Shown in pieces: positions 7,934 to 15,717 of a DNA stretch of 64,000 nt. The stretch's first letter is position 1; every line of letters begins with the position of its first letter. Source of the stretch: Saccharomonospora amisosensis (GTDB lineage Bacteria > Actinomycetota > Actinomycetes > Mycobacteriales > Pseudonocardiaceae); contig NZ_JAAOYM010000001.1 in the NCBI RefSeq assembly GCF_011761185.1, forward strand, positions 3,286,001-3,350,000, in the 5' to 3' direction. The position numbers and the translations under genes are program-made. The notes beneath the pieces are model-generated. The model saw only the letters and a program-made list of their open reading frames with translations, did no database searches and was not told the DNA's origin.

Positions 7934-9016
7934 ATGCTGAATGCTGTGCCAGATGACGACGATTCACCGGAATCCGGCGCGGCAACCGGGCCGCGGCGCC
8001 GGGGTGCGCGCGGGAACGACGGCGTAGTAGTGGACGTCGCAGGCACACAGGTCAACATCTCAAGTCCCGGCAAGGTGTTCTTCCCCCAGCACGGCGAGAC
8101 GAAGCTCGACCTGGTGCGCTACTACCAGGCCGTCGCCACACCACTGCTCGCCACGCTCGGAGGCAGGCCACTGCTCATGGAGCGCCACCCCAACGGCGCG
8201 GGCGGCAAGTCGTGGTTCCAGAAGCGCGTACCATCCTCCGTGCCGGACTGGTTGAGAACGACCGTGGTCGCCACGCCGAACGGCACCACGAGCGACGCGC
8301 TCGTCGCCGCCGACCTCGCGCACGTGCTGTGGGCGGTCAACCTCGGTTGTCTTGGCTTTCACGTGTGGCCCTACCACGCGGACGCTCCACAGATCACCGA
8401 CGAGCTGCGGGTCGACCTGGACCCCTCCCCCGGGACCACGTTCGCCGATGTGCGGCACGCCGCCGTGTTGGCGCGGAGCCTGCTGCGGGAACTCGGCATC
8501 GAGGCTTTCGTCAAGACCACCGGTTCCCGAGGACTGCACCTGTACGTGCGACTTGAGCCGCGCTGGGACAGCTACCAGGTACGCGCGGGTGCCGTCGCGC
8601 TCGCCCGCGAGCTGGAACGCCGCCACCCTGAGTCGGTAACGGCGCAGTGGTGGAAAGAGGAGCGCGGCAGCCGGGTGTTCGTCGACTTCAACCAGAACGC
8701 GCCGCACAAGACGGTGTTCGGCGCCTGGTGTGTGCGCCCGCGCGTCGGTGGGCAGGTGTCGGCCCCGATCCGCTGGGACGAACTACCCGACATCGATCCG
8801 GAACGACTGACGATCGCGTCGGTACCCGCGCGGCTGGAGGCCGACGGCGATCCGTGGCAGGAAATGTACGAGCGCCCGCAGTCACTGGAACCGTTGCTGG
8901 AGCTGTCACGTCGGGACATGGACAGCGGGCTCATGGACGCACCATGGCCACCGGTGTATCCCAAGCAGCCCAACGAGCCACCCAGGGTCGCGCCCAGCAG
9001 AGCCCGACGCGAGTGA
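7934..9016 (+). CDS. LigD-type DNA polymerase/primase domain protein (PolD)
   Basis: A 360-residue archaeo-eukaryotic-primase-type polymerase, equal to the polymerase module of LigD but without ligase or phosphoesterase domains. After about 35 low-complexity residues come SPGKVFFPQHGETKLDLVRYY, then a conserved basic loop (ERHPNGAGGKSWFQK), the DLDPSPG metal-binding pair near residue 157, TTGSRGLHLYV near 197, and FVDFNQNAPHKTVF. Such enzymes fill gaps and add ribonucleotides in end joining. ATG 7934 is used; GTG 7946 is possible. It forms a repair pair with ligC, split by vapBC. Confidence 0.88.
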   Translation: MLNAVPDDDDSPESGAATGPRRRGARGNDGVVVDVAGTQVNISSPGKVFFPQHGETKLDLVRYYQAVATPLLATLGGRPLLMERHPNGAGGKSWFQKRVPSSVPDWLRTTVVATPNGTTSDALVAADLAHVLWAVNLGCLGFHVWPYHADAPQITDELRVDLDPSPGTTFADVRHAAVLARSLLRELGIEAFVKTTGSRGLHLYVRLEPRWDSYQVRAGAVALARELERRHPESVTAQWWKEERGSRVFVDFNQNAPHKTVFGAWCVRPRVGGQVSAPIRWDELPDIDPERLTIASVPARLEADGDPWQEMYERPQSLEPLLELSRRDMDSGLMDAPWPPVYPKQPNEPPRVAPSRARRE

Positions 9017-9029
9017 GCCGCAAGCCCCG

Positions 9030-9431
9030 CTACTTCTTCCTGGCCTTGGCCGTGCGCCTTCCGCTGGCCTTGCGCAGGGCGTCGACGAGTTCCTGCTTGT
9101 TCATCGAGCTGCGACCCGAGATGTCGAGCTCCCTTGCCCTTTCGTAGAGGTGCTGCTTGCTCGCGCCAGCGTCGACACCGCCCTGGGTCCTCGCAGGACG
9201 CTGGCCCGCACCACGCTTGGCCTGCTCGTCCGACGGTCCCTTGCGTTCCTTGGGCTCCCAGTGGTCGCCGACCTTCTCGAACGAGTGCTTCAGTGCCGCG
9301 AAGGCGGTCTGGTGGGCCCGCCTGCCCTCGCCGTAGGTCTCGACAGCCGAGTCGTGTGCCTTGATCCAGGTGCGCTGCGCCTTCTTCGGCGAGCGCTCGA
9401 TCGTGCTCGGCAGCTCCTGACGTCCCGGCAC
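9030..9431 (-). CDS. ChaB-like protein with C-terminal Rho_N/SAP-type motif
   Basis: A 133-residue basic protein. Residues 1-60 resemble the ChaB fold (ELPSTIERSPKKAQRTWIKAHDSA). Residues 85-125 (KQHLYERARELDISGRSSMNKQELVDALRKA) match the short helix-extended-helix of Rho N-terminal/SAP nucleic-acid-binding motifs. The tail is Lys/Arg-rich. GTG start at 9431 has GGAGGTGAG upstream. Proteins of this build are common in actinomycetes beside end-joining genes; a DNA-binding accessory role here is inference. Convergent with polD, 13 nt apart. Confidence 0.7.
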   Translation of the reverse strand: MPGRQELPSTIERSPKKAQRTWIKAHDSAVETYGEGRRAHQTAFAALKHSFEKVGDHWEPKERKGPSDEQAKRGAGQRPARTQGGVDAGASKQHLYERARELDISGRSSMNKQELVDALRKASGRRTAKARKK

Positions 9432-9510
9432 GGCTACTCACCTCCACAACTCGATTCCTCACTCGGCCGGTGGTTTACCGCGTCACGGCGTGTCCAAACC
9501 GTTCAACCGT

Positions 9511-10854
9511 TCACCTGCCGCTGGGGTAGGTCCGTGCCGCCTCGGGAACGGGTTCGCGCTCCAGCGGCCGCAGCGGTGTGAGCGCGGAGGTCGAGTCGCA
9601 GTGCACCAGCGCGTCGTAGCGCTCGGCGAGCACCGTGGGCACGTAGTTGCCCGCCCGCTCGGCCTGCGGTCGGTACACCACACCGATGGCCCTGTGGTCA
9701 CGTACCTGCCGCAACCACTCGTGCGAGCCGGCGCCGAAGACGAACAGTGAGTCTCGCTCTCCCACCGCCTCGTGCAGGAGTGCCTCCGTGCTGCCCGGCC
9801 TGGCGTCGGGCACGCGCATCCGTCGTGGCGGGGAGCCCCAGCTGTCCGCGGCGACCACGCTGCCGTGGTGGGTGGAGAACCCGACGGCCACCACGTCGTT
9901 GGCGGGGTGCCGCTCGCGCACGAGTTGGCCGAGGTTGACAAGGCCGGCCCGCTCCATGTCGGTGGCCCTGGCGTCGCCGATGTGACTGTTGTGCGCCCAC
10001 ACGACCGCCTTCGCACCGGGACCGTACACCCGCATCAGGCGCTCCAGGGTGTCTACCATGTGGCGGTCGCGCACGTTCCACGAAGCCGGACCGCCGGAAA
10101 GCAGCTCGCGGTAGTAGCGTTCGGCGCCCTGCACGATGCGGGCGTTCTGTTCGGCGACGAACCGCTCGTCCAGACCGGGCAGTGGTTCCTCGTCGCTGTC
10201 GCGCCTGAGTTCGGTGAGCAACCGCACCACCTCGTCGGCGCACCCGTCTGGCACCACGGCGATCCCACGTCCGTGGGCGACGGGGTCCTCGGGGTCCTCG
10301 CCGTAGGCGTCGAAACACCGCATCGCCGCGCGGGCCGCCTCGACCTGATCGGGTTCGTGCTCCGACAGGTAGCCCAGCACGGCCCGCAGTGAGTCCCACA
10401 GGCTGTAGACGTCGAGGCCGTGAAAGCCAACCGGAAGGTCGGCGAAGCGACTGGCGTTGAGCAGCCGCAACCAGAGCGCGAAGTCGGAGACCTCCTCGTT
10501 GGCCCACATCCACCGCGGCCACCGCTCGAAGGTCGCCAACACCTCTTGCGGGTCCGAAGGTGCACCGGGCGTACCGGCGAGGCTGCGGTGCAGGCGGTGG
10601 CAGTCGGGCCAGTCGCCCTCAACGGCCACGAAGGAGAATCCCAGCTCTGTGATCAGCCGCTTCGTCAGCTCCGCGCGCCAGCGGTAGAAGTCCGACGTGC
10701 CGTGCGAGGCCTCTCCGAGGAGCACGTAGCGCGCCGTGCCGATCCGTTCCACCACCGGGTCCAGGTCGTCGACCCGGCGCAACGCGATCGCTTCCCGCCG
10801 CACGCCGTCCACAGTGGAGCTGCGGCTACCCTTCGCGCTCGTGCGGTCACCCAT
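9511..10854 (-). CDS. Erythromycin esterase-family protein
   Basis: A 447-residue member of the erythromycin esterase (EreA/B-like) superfamily. The conserved blocks are LLGEASHGTSDFYRWR near residue 35, SFVAVEGDWPDC near 58, WMWANEE near 103 and VVWAHNSHIGDARATDM near 260; the Glu and His residues in these blocks correspond to the EreC catalytic site. Most chromosomal members are not proven macrolide esterases, so a resistance role is only possible. The ATG at 10854 overlaps the upstream small gene by 8 nt, so the two are cotranscribed. Confidence 0.85.
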   Translation of the reverse strand: MGDRTSAKGSRSSTVDGVRREAIALRRVDDLDPVVERIGTARYVLLGEASHGTSDFYRWRAELTKRLITELGFSFVAVEGDWPDCHRLHRSLAGTPGAPSDPQEVLATFERWPRWMWANEEVSDFALWLRLLNASRFADLPVGFHGLDVYSLWDSLRAVLGYLSEHEPDQVEAARAAMRCFDAYGEDPEDPVAHGRGIAVVPDGCADEVVRLLTELRRDSDEEPLPGLDERFVAEQNARIVQGAERYYRELLSGGPASWNVRDRHMVDTLERLMRVYGPGAKAVVWAHNSHIGDARATDMERAGLVNLGQLVRERHPANDVVAVGFSTHHGSVVAADSWGSPPRRMRVPDARPGSTEALLHEAVGERDSLFVFGAGSHEWLRQVRDHRAIGVVYRPQAERAGNYVPTVLAERYDALVHCDSTSALTPLRPLEREPVPEAARTYPSGR

Positions 10855-11077
10855 CGTCGTCGAGGTTGGCCTGCTCGGCCGCGATCCGCCGCCACGATTC
10901 CACCTCGGCCAGCAGCCCGTCGAGGGTCTCCACGGCCGAAGCGGGCCTGCCCTCCCGCAGTTCCCGCTCCGCTCTGCCGCCCGCCTCGGCGAGCCGCTCA
11001 GCCAGCCCACCCGGCGCGACGACGCTGTCGTGCCGCCAGTCCTCCGGACGTACCGGGGCGGTCTCCCACTGGTTCAT
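10847..11077 (-). CDS. Hypothetical small acidic protein coupled to the esterase-family gene
   Basis: A 76-residue acidic, helix-rich protein with no recognised family. A predicted amphipathic helix runs through LAERLAEAGGRAERELREGR and a second through AVETLDGLLAEVESWRRIAA. Its 3' end overlaps the erythromycin-esterase-family gene by 8 nt, so they form an operon. The GTG/ATG context upstream is weak in ribosome-binding sequence. Function unknown. Confidence 0.55.
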   Translation of the reverse strand: MNQWETAPVRPEDWRHDSVVAPGGLAERLAEAGGRAERELREGRPASAVETLDGLLAEVESWRRIAAEQANLDDDG

Positions 11078-11118
11078 CGTTACGGTCAGTGCCCCATGCC
11101 CTCACCGACTAAACCTCA

Positions 11119-11124
11119 TATATT
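11119..11124 (+). promoter_or_regulatory. -10 element TATATT giving a probable leaderless transcript
   Basis: TATATT ends 8 nt before the ATG of the dehydrogenase gene at 11133. A transcription start 7-9 nt downstream of a -10 box would fall on or next to that ATG, and no ribosome-binding sequence is present. No good -35 is visible. Confidence 0.45.
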
Positions 11125-11132
11125 GCCCGACT

Positions 11133-12212
11133 ATGGGACGTCACCGGATCGCACTCATTCGAGGCGACGGCATCGGGCCGGAGCTGATGGACGCCGCGCT
11201 GCGCGTGCTCGACGCGGCGAGTGAGGTCGGCGGCGTCGAACTGGAATACGTCGAGGTCGACGCGGGCGCCGACACCTACCGGCGCACGGGGGCCGGGTGC
11301 TCCTCGGCGGACGTCGAGCGACTGCGACACGAGGTGGACGCGACGTTGAAGGGTCCGGTCGGGCTGCCTGACATGCGGTTACCCGACGGCACCGAGGCCG
11401 GGTTGCTCGGTGGCATCCTGCGCACCGGACTCGACACCTACGCCAACGTCCGCCCCGTCCTGCTGCTGCCGGGGGTCACCTCTTGCCTTTCGGGTAGGAA
11501 GGCGGGCGACATCGACTATGTCATCGTGCGCGAGAACACCGAGGGCCTTTACGCCTCGCGCGGCAAGGGCGTCGGTAACGAGTGGGCGGTGGCCGACACC
11601 CTGCTGGCCACGAGGGAAGGCACACTGCGTGTCGCGCGCAAAGCCTTCGAGATCGCCGCGGGCCGCGACGGCGCGCCAGGGGATGGCGTGCGAAGAGTGA
11701 CGTGCGTGGACAAGAGCAACGTGTTGCGCAGCCACGCGCTGTTTCGCCGACTCGTCACCGAGGTCGCAGAGGACTGGCCCGGCATCGAGGTGGAGTACCT
11801 CTACGCCGACGCCGCGGCACAGGCGCTCGTGCTGCGACCCGAACACTTCGACGTGCTCGTGATGGAGAACTTCCTCGGCGACGTGCTCAGCGACCTCGGC
11901 GGAGCCACGGTCGGCGGCATCTCGCTGTGCCCCTCAGGGAATGTCGGTGCAGGCGCGGCCTATTTCGAGCCGATCCACGGCAGCGCGCCGTCACTGGCGG
12001 GCAGGGGCGTGGCCAACCCGGTCGGGCAGTTGCTTGCCGCCGCGATGATGCTCGACCACCTCGGGGAGCACACCGCCGCCGTGGCCGTCCGGTCGGCGGT
12101 GTCCGCCGCGCTTGCCGACGGCACCGCTCGTATCGAGCAGGACGGCTCGGCCCGGGGTGGGGCCGACACCGTCGCCGACGCGGTGGTCACCGCACTACGC
12201 GCGGGCCGCTGA
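11133..12212 (+). CDS. Isocitrate/isopropylmalate dehydrogenase-family protein
   Basis: A 359-residue NAD(P)- and metal-dependent beta-decarboxylating dehydrogenase. It opens IALIRGDGIGPELMDAALR (family N-terminus), has the substrate-loop arginine in TYANVRPV, VRENTEGLYA near residue 135, the catalytic Lys in CVDKSNVLRSH near 190, and NFLGDVLSDLGG with metal-binding Asp residues near 247. The substrate cannot be fixed: isocitrate, homoisocitrate, isopropylmalate or tartrate are all possible, and no leu genes flank it. It appears leaderless. Its stop abuts the convergent clpP stop with no gap. Confidence 0.82.
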   Translation: MGRHRIALIRGDGIGPELMDAALRVLDAASEVGGVELEYVEVDAGADTYRRTGAGCSSADVERLRHEVDATLKGPVGLPDMRLPDGTEAGLLGGILRTGLDTYANVRPVLLLPGVTSCLSGRKAGDIDYVIVRENTEGLYASRGKGVGNEWAVADTLLATREGTLRVARKAFEIAAGRDGAPGDGVRRVTCVDKSNVLRSHALFRRLVTEVAEDWPGIEVEYLYADAAAQALVLRPEHFDVLVMENFLGDVLSDLGGATVGGISLCPSGNVGAGAAYFEPIHGSAPSLAGRGVANPVGQLLAAAMMLDHLGEHTAAVAVRSAVSAALADGTARIEQDGSARGGADTVADAVVTALRAGR

Positions 12213-12794
12213 TCACCTCACCACGTGGTCGACGAAGCCGTAGTCGCGTGCCTCATCGGCGGTGAACCAGCGGTCCCTGTCGGCGTCGGCGAGGATGCGC
12301 TCCAACGGCTGGCCGGTCTGGCTCGCGGTGAGTTCGGCGATGTGGCGCTTCATGGCGCCGAACACGTCCGCCTGGATGCGAATGTCGGTGGCGGTCCCCT
12401 TGATGCCCGCCGAAGGCTGGTGCATCACCAGCCGGGCGTTGGGCAACGCGAACCGCTTTCCCGGCGTTCCCGAGGACAGCAGGAACTGTCCCATGGAGGC
12501 GGCGAAGCCCAGCGCCCACGTGGACACGTCGGGTTCGATGAGCCGCATGGTGTCGTAGATGGCCATCCCCGCGGTCACCGAACCGCCGGGCGAGTTGATG
12601 TAGAACTTGATGTCACGCTCGCTGTCCTCGGCGGCCAGCAGCAGCAACTGGGCGCAGATGCGGTTGGCGACCTGGTCGTCCACTTCGGAACCGAGGAACA
12701 CGATCCGCTCGGTGAGCAGGCGTTCGAAGACGGGCTCCTGGGATTCGGAGGTTCCCGCCGATCGCAGTGACGGTGTTCGCAGCAGAGTGCTCAT
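12213..12794 (-). CDS. clpP: ATP-dependent Clp protease proteolytic subunit
   Basis: A 193-residue serine peptidase that assembles into tetradecameric barrels with Clp ATPases. The catalytic triad is visible: Ser in GFAASMGQF (about residue 90), His in LVMHQPSAG (about 115) and Asp in DADRDRWFTADEA (about 165). The N-terminal YINSPGGSV loop is intact. ATG at 12794 is chosen by alignment to the family N-terminus. It stands alone, without a second clpP or clpX, so it is likely a paralogue of the main clpP1P2 pair. A ClgR-like motif lies upstream. Confidence 0.92.
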   Translation of the reverse strand: MSTLLRTPSLRSAGTSESQEPVFERLLTERIVFLGSEVDDQVANRICAQLLLLAAEDSERDIKFYINSPGGSVTAGMAIYDTMRLIEPDVSTWALGFAASMGQFLLSSGTPGKRFALPNARLVMHQPSAGIKGTATDIRIQADVFGAMKRHIAELTASQTGQPLERILADADRDRWFTADEARDYGFVDHVVR

Positions 12795-12837
12795 GTCCGC
12801 GACGCTAGCCTTAGCTGGGCCCGTTGTGGGCGTCGTT

Positions 12838-12848
12838 CGCCCACGGCG
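12838..12848. promoter_or_regulatory. ClgR-like site upstream of clpP
   Basis: CGC-CCACG-GCG lies 44 bp before the clpP start and fits the CGC-N5-GCG core of actinobacterial ClgR operators, which control clp genes. The flanking A/T positions fit only partly, and such a short motif can occur by chance at this GC content. Confidence 0.35.
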
Positions 12849-12976
12849 GAGCGTGCAGGGCGGTTGCGCTGTGAGCGGACACACCAACAGCCGGCGATGC
12901 TCACCCCCTGCGCAGCGGTTGTGATATAGGCGAAAAGGGCTCGGCGTGCGTGACCTCGTGCTGGGAGACTTGACCT

Positions 12977-13741
12977 GTGCGATGGCTGAAGCTTGAGGGT
13001 GCGGTGAATGTGCGGGACCTCGGTGGCATCCCCACCGAGGATGGTGCGACAACCGCCCCCGGCCGGTTGTTACGGTCGGACAACTTGCAGGACCTCTCCT
13101 CCGGTGACGTTTCCTACCTGCTTGGCACCGTTCGGCTGAGCACGGTGGTGGATCTGCGTACCAAGGCCGAGCTGCACGCGGAGGGACCCGGCCCGCTGAC
13201 CAGGGTGGAGCAGGTGGTGCACGAGCACCACTCGCTGCTGCCCGAGCACGCCTGGAACGCCGCGGCCGAGGCGCTGCTGGTGCGTCGCCGCATGGAGGTG
13301 GAGCGCTACAGCGGTGACCCCGCCTGTGCCCACTACCTCGGCTACCTGGAGGAGCGCCCTGACAGCGTGGTCGGCGCGCTACGGGCGGTCACCCGGTCGC
13401 ACGGTGCGGCGCTGGTGCACTGCGCCGCGGGCAAGGACCGCACAGGGGTGGTGGTCGCGTTCGCGTTGTCGGTGGCGGGAGCTCAGCGCGACGAGATCGT
13501 GCGCGACTACGCGGCCACCGGTGAACGGATCGCCGCGATCCTGGAGCGGCTGCGCGGGTCGGTGACCTATGCCAAGGACATCGACCGGGTACCGCTGGAC
13601 AAGCATGTGCCGCGCGCGGAAACCATGGCGGAGTTCCTCGACCACATCGACAAGCGTTATGGGGGCGTGCCGGACTGGCTCGGCGAACACGGCTTCGCCG
13701 ACGACGAACTGGAAGCGCTACACCGCAAGCTGCGGGACTGA
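12977..13741 (+). CDS. Tyrosine/dual-specificity protein phosphatase (PtpB-like)
   Basis: A 254-residue phosphatase of the PtpB-like family. The CX5R P-loop is HCAAGKDRTG near residue 153, with nucleophile Cys and transition-state Arg intact. The N-terminal GAVNVRDLGG and LLRSDNLQDLS motifs are typical. It is expected to dephosphorylate protein phosphotyrosine or phosphoinositides in the cytosol. GTG at 12977 has GGGAG about 9 nt upstream. It is divergent from clpP and ends at a repeat-rich convergent spacer. Confidence 0.85.
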   Translation: MRWLKLEGAVNVRDLGGIPTEDGATTAPGRLLRSDNLQDLSSGDVSYLLGTVRLSTVVDLRTKAELHAEGPGPLTRVEQVVHEHHSLLPEHAWNAAAEALLVRRRMEVERYSGDPACAHYLGYLEERPDSVVGALRAVTRSHGAALVHCAAGKDRTGVVVAFALSVAGAQRDEIVRDYAATGERIAAILERLRGSVTYAKDIDRVPLDKHVPRAETMAEFLDHIDKRYGGVPDWLGEHGFADDELEALHRKLRD

Positions 13742-13749
13742 CCCCACCG

Positions 13750-13951
13750 TCAACCCCGCGAGTCCCCCGCTCAGGACCGCGAGTTCTGCACTCTCGCCCG
13801 CGAGTCCCTCAGTGCGGGCAGCGAGTTCCGCATTGCCAACGGCGAACCCGGCGAAACCCACCTGGCTGGGCCGCCCACCTGCGTTGCAGGAACGCAGAAC
13901 TCGCGGGCAGGAACGCAGAACTCGCGGGCAGGAACGCAGGACTCGCGGGGT
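13750..13951. repeat. Repeat cluster: three 21-nt tandem copies plus inverted degenerate copies
   Basis: Three direct copies of a 21-nt unit, CAGGAACGCAGAACTCGCGG plus G, run head-to-tail at 13889-13909, 13910-13930 and 13931-13951, the last with one change. Inverted related copies (CGCGAGTTCTGC, CGCGAGTCCC, GCGAGTTCCGC) are scattered at 13755-13840, so the spacer can fold into long imperfect hairpins. It lies between two convergent genes and may act as a terminator or as a dispersed chromosomal repeat. Confidence 0.75.
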
Positions 13952-13958
13952 GGGTGGG

Positions 13959-14864
13959 TCAGGCGCCGTAGACCGGTTCCGGCTCCGGGGCACGCTCCAG
14001 CAGGCGGGCGACGACGGGGCCGAGCTCGGCGGGCTCCCAACGTGCTCCCTTGTCCTCCGAGGGGCCGTGCCGCCACGACTGGGCCAGCGACACCTGACCG
14101 CCTTCGACCTCGAAGACCCTGCCGGTCACCTTCGCCGACTCCTCGCTGCCCAACCACACCACCAGCGGTGACACATTCTCCGGCGCCATCGCGTCGAACC
14201 CGTCCTCAGGTGCGGCCATGTCCTCGGCGAAAGCCTGCTCGGTCATGCGCGTGCGCGCCGCGGGCGCGATGGCGTTCACCGTGACGCCGTAGCGAGCCAG
14301 TTCCGCGGCGGCCACCACGGTCAACCCCGCGATACCCGCCTTCGCCGCCGAGTAGTTGCCCTGCCCCACGCTGCCGAGCAGCCCGGCGCCGGAGCTGGTG
14401 TTGATCACCCGTGCGCTGGGGGTACGGCCCGCCTTGGCCTCGGCCCGCCAGTACGCGGCAGCGTGCCGCAGGGTCGCGAAGTGCCCCTTCAGGTGCACCC
14501 GGATGACCGTGTCCCACTCCTGCTCCGCCATGTTCACCAGCATCCGGTCGCGCAGGAAGCCCGCGTTGTTCACCAGCACGTCCAGCCTGCCGAACTTCTC
14601 GACGGCCGTGTCCACCAGTCGCTGCGCACCTGCCCAGTCGGCGATGTCGTCGGTGTTGGCCACGGCCGAGCCACCCGCGGCCTCGATCTCGGCGACAACC
14701 TGCTCGGCCGGGCCGCCGGAGCTGCCGCTACCGTCCAGCCCGACACCGATGTCGTTGACCACCACTCGGGCGCCTTCGCGGGCGAACGCCAGCGCGTGCT
14801 CGCGCCCGATGCCCCTGCCCGCGCCGGTGACGATCACGACCCGGCCTTCCACGATTCCTGTCAC
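13959..14864 (-). CDS. SDR oxidoreductase of the KstR2 cluster (Rv3548c-like)
   Basis: A 301-residue short-chain dehydrogenase with VTGAGRGIG (residues 11-19), LVNNAG near 97, catalytic Ser in INTSSGAG and YSAAK near 165. Its long C-terminal extension resembles hydroxyacyl-CoA dehydrogenases of steroid and MFE-2 type. By position it corresponds to Rv3548c of the M. tuberculosis KstR2 regulon, whose exact step is not assigned. Start GTG 14864 is chosen because AAGGAG lies 5 nt upstream; GTG 14870 would overlap the previous stop. It is the second gene of a two-gene operon behind a KstR2-like box. Confidence 0.85.
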   Translation of the reverse strand: MTGIVEGRVVIVTGAGRGIGREHALAFAREGARVVVNDIGVGLDGSGSSGGPAEQVVAEIEAAGGSAVANTDDIADWAGAQRLVDTAVEKFGRLDVLVNNAGFLRDRMLVNMAEQEWDTVIRVHLKGHFATLRHAAAYWRAEAKAGRTPSARVINTSSGAGLLGSVGQGNYSAAKAGIAGLTVVAAAELARYGVTVNAIAPAARTRMTEQAFAEDMAAPEDGFDAMAPENVSPLVVWLGSEESAKVTGRVFEVEGGQVSLAQSWRHGPSEDKGARWEPAELGPVVARLLERAPEPEPVYGA

Positions 14865-14866
14865 CG

Positions 14867-15640
14867 TCACTCCTTGTCATGTCGTGCGTTGGCGGCGGCG
14901 AGGAACGAGGGCACCTCTCCCCCGCCGTGTACCGCCAGCGTCGCGCCGCTGACGTAGGACGCCAGCGGGGAAGCCAGGAACGCCACGCAGGCACCAATCT
15001 CCTCGGGCTCGGCCAACCGTCCGAGCGGGACGGTCGCGCCGACGGCCTCGACTCCCTCGTTGTCGCCGTAGTGCAGTTCCGCCTGTTCGGTGCGCACCAT
15101 GCCGACACGCAGGGCGTTCACCCGTACCTTGGGTGCCCACTCCACGGCCAGGCTCGCGGTGAGGTTGTCCAGTCCGGCCTTTGCGGCCCCGTACGAGGCG
15201 GTGCCCGGGGACGGTCGCGCGCCGCTGACGCTGCTGATGTTGACGATCGCGCCTCCGGACTCCTGCCGCTGCATCACCGCGTTGGCGCAACGTGCGACGG
15301 ACAGCGGGGCGAGCAGGTTCAGGGCGACGACCTTGGCGTGGAAGTTGGCCGAGGCGGTAGCGGCGTCGGCGAACGGCGCACCACCGGCGTTGTTCACCAC
15401 GATGTCGAGCCGCCCATGCTGCTCTGCGATCCGCTCGACCAGCCGCTCGACATCGGCGGGCTCTCGCACGTCGCACCGCTGGAACTCCACGCCCCGATCG
15501 AGCCGCTCCGGATCCCGGCGCGCGCAGGTGATGACCGTGGCGCCCGCATCGAGCAGAGCCCCGGTAATGCCTGCCCCTACGCCACGGACACCTCCGGTGA
15601 CGAGCGCCACCGCGCCGTCAAGGCGCAAGTCGAGCGCCAC
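14867..15640 (-). CDS. SDR oxidoreductase of the KstR2 cluster (Rv3549c-like)
   Basis: A 257-residue SDR with VTGGVRGVG near residue 11, VVNNAGG near 80, NISSVSG with catalytic Ser, and YGAAK near 149. It matches the position of Rv3549c beside echA20 and is expected to oxidise or reduce a hydroxyacyl-CoA intermediate of ring C/D breakdown. GTG at 15640 follows AAGGAGG at 6-7 nt; the nearby ATG is out of frame. It heads a leftward operon with the next SDR, divergent from echA20 across the shared operator. Confidence 0.85.
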   Translation of the reverse strand: MALDLRLDGAVALVTGGVRGVGAGITGALLDAGATVITCARRDPERLDRGVEFQRCDVREPADVERLVERIAEQHGRLDIVVNNAGGAPFADAATASANFHAKVVALNLLAPLSVARCANAVMQRQESGGAIVNISSVSGARPSPGTASYGAAKAGLDNLTASLAVEWAPKVRVNALRVGMVRTEQAELHYGDNEGVEAVGATVPLGRLAEPEEIGACVAFLASPLASYVSGATLAVHGGGEVPSFLAAANARHDKE

Positions 15641-15690
15641 GCCATTCCTCCTTCCGGCCTGTACTCGCGCCAGGCACACTGCTAACTTAC

Positions 15691-15706
15691 CAAGCAAGTG
15701 CTAGGT
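15691..15706. promoter_or_regulatory. KstR2-like operator, echA20/SDR divergent promoter
   Basis: CCAAGCAAGTGCTAGG is a 16-bp near-palindrome (CC-n-AGCA-AG-TGCT-n-GG) 11 nt upstream of the echA20 ATG. Its core is the reverse complement of the fadE30/fadD3 site, and the same 16 bases recur at 39215. The half-site CTTGCT fits the published KstR2 consensus AnCAAGnnCTTGnT. It probably represses both the SDR operon and echA20-ipdABC. Confidence 0.8.
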
Positions 15707-15717
15707 TAGGAAGGCGT

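Noticed and set aside
9511-10854. Macrolide resistance determinant
   Set aside because: The erythromycin-esterase family is broad; nothing nearby indicates an antibiotic resistance context.
13889-13951. Tandem 21-mers considered as a CRISPR array
   Set aside because: The units are directly abutting with no unique spacers and no cas genes are present.
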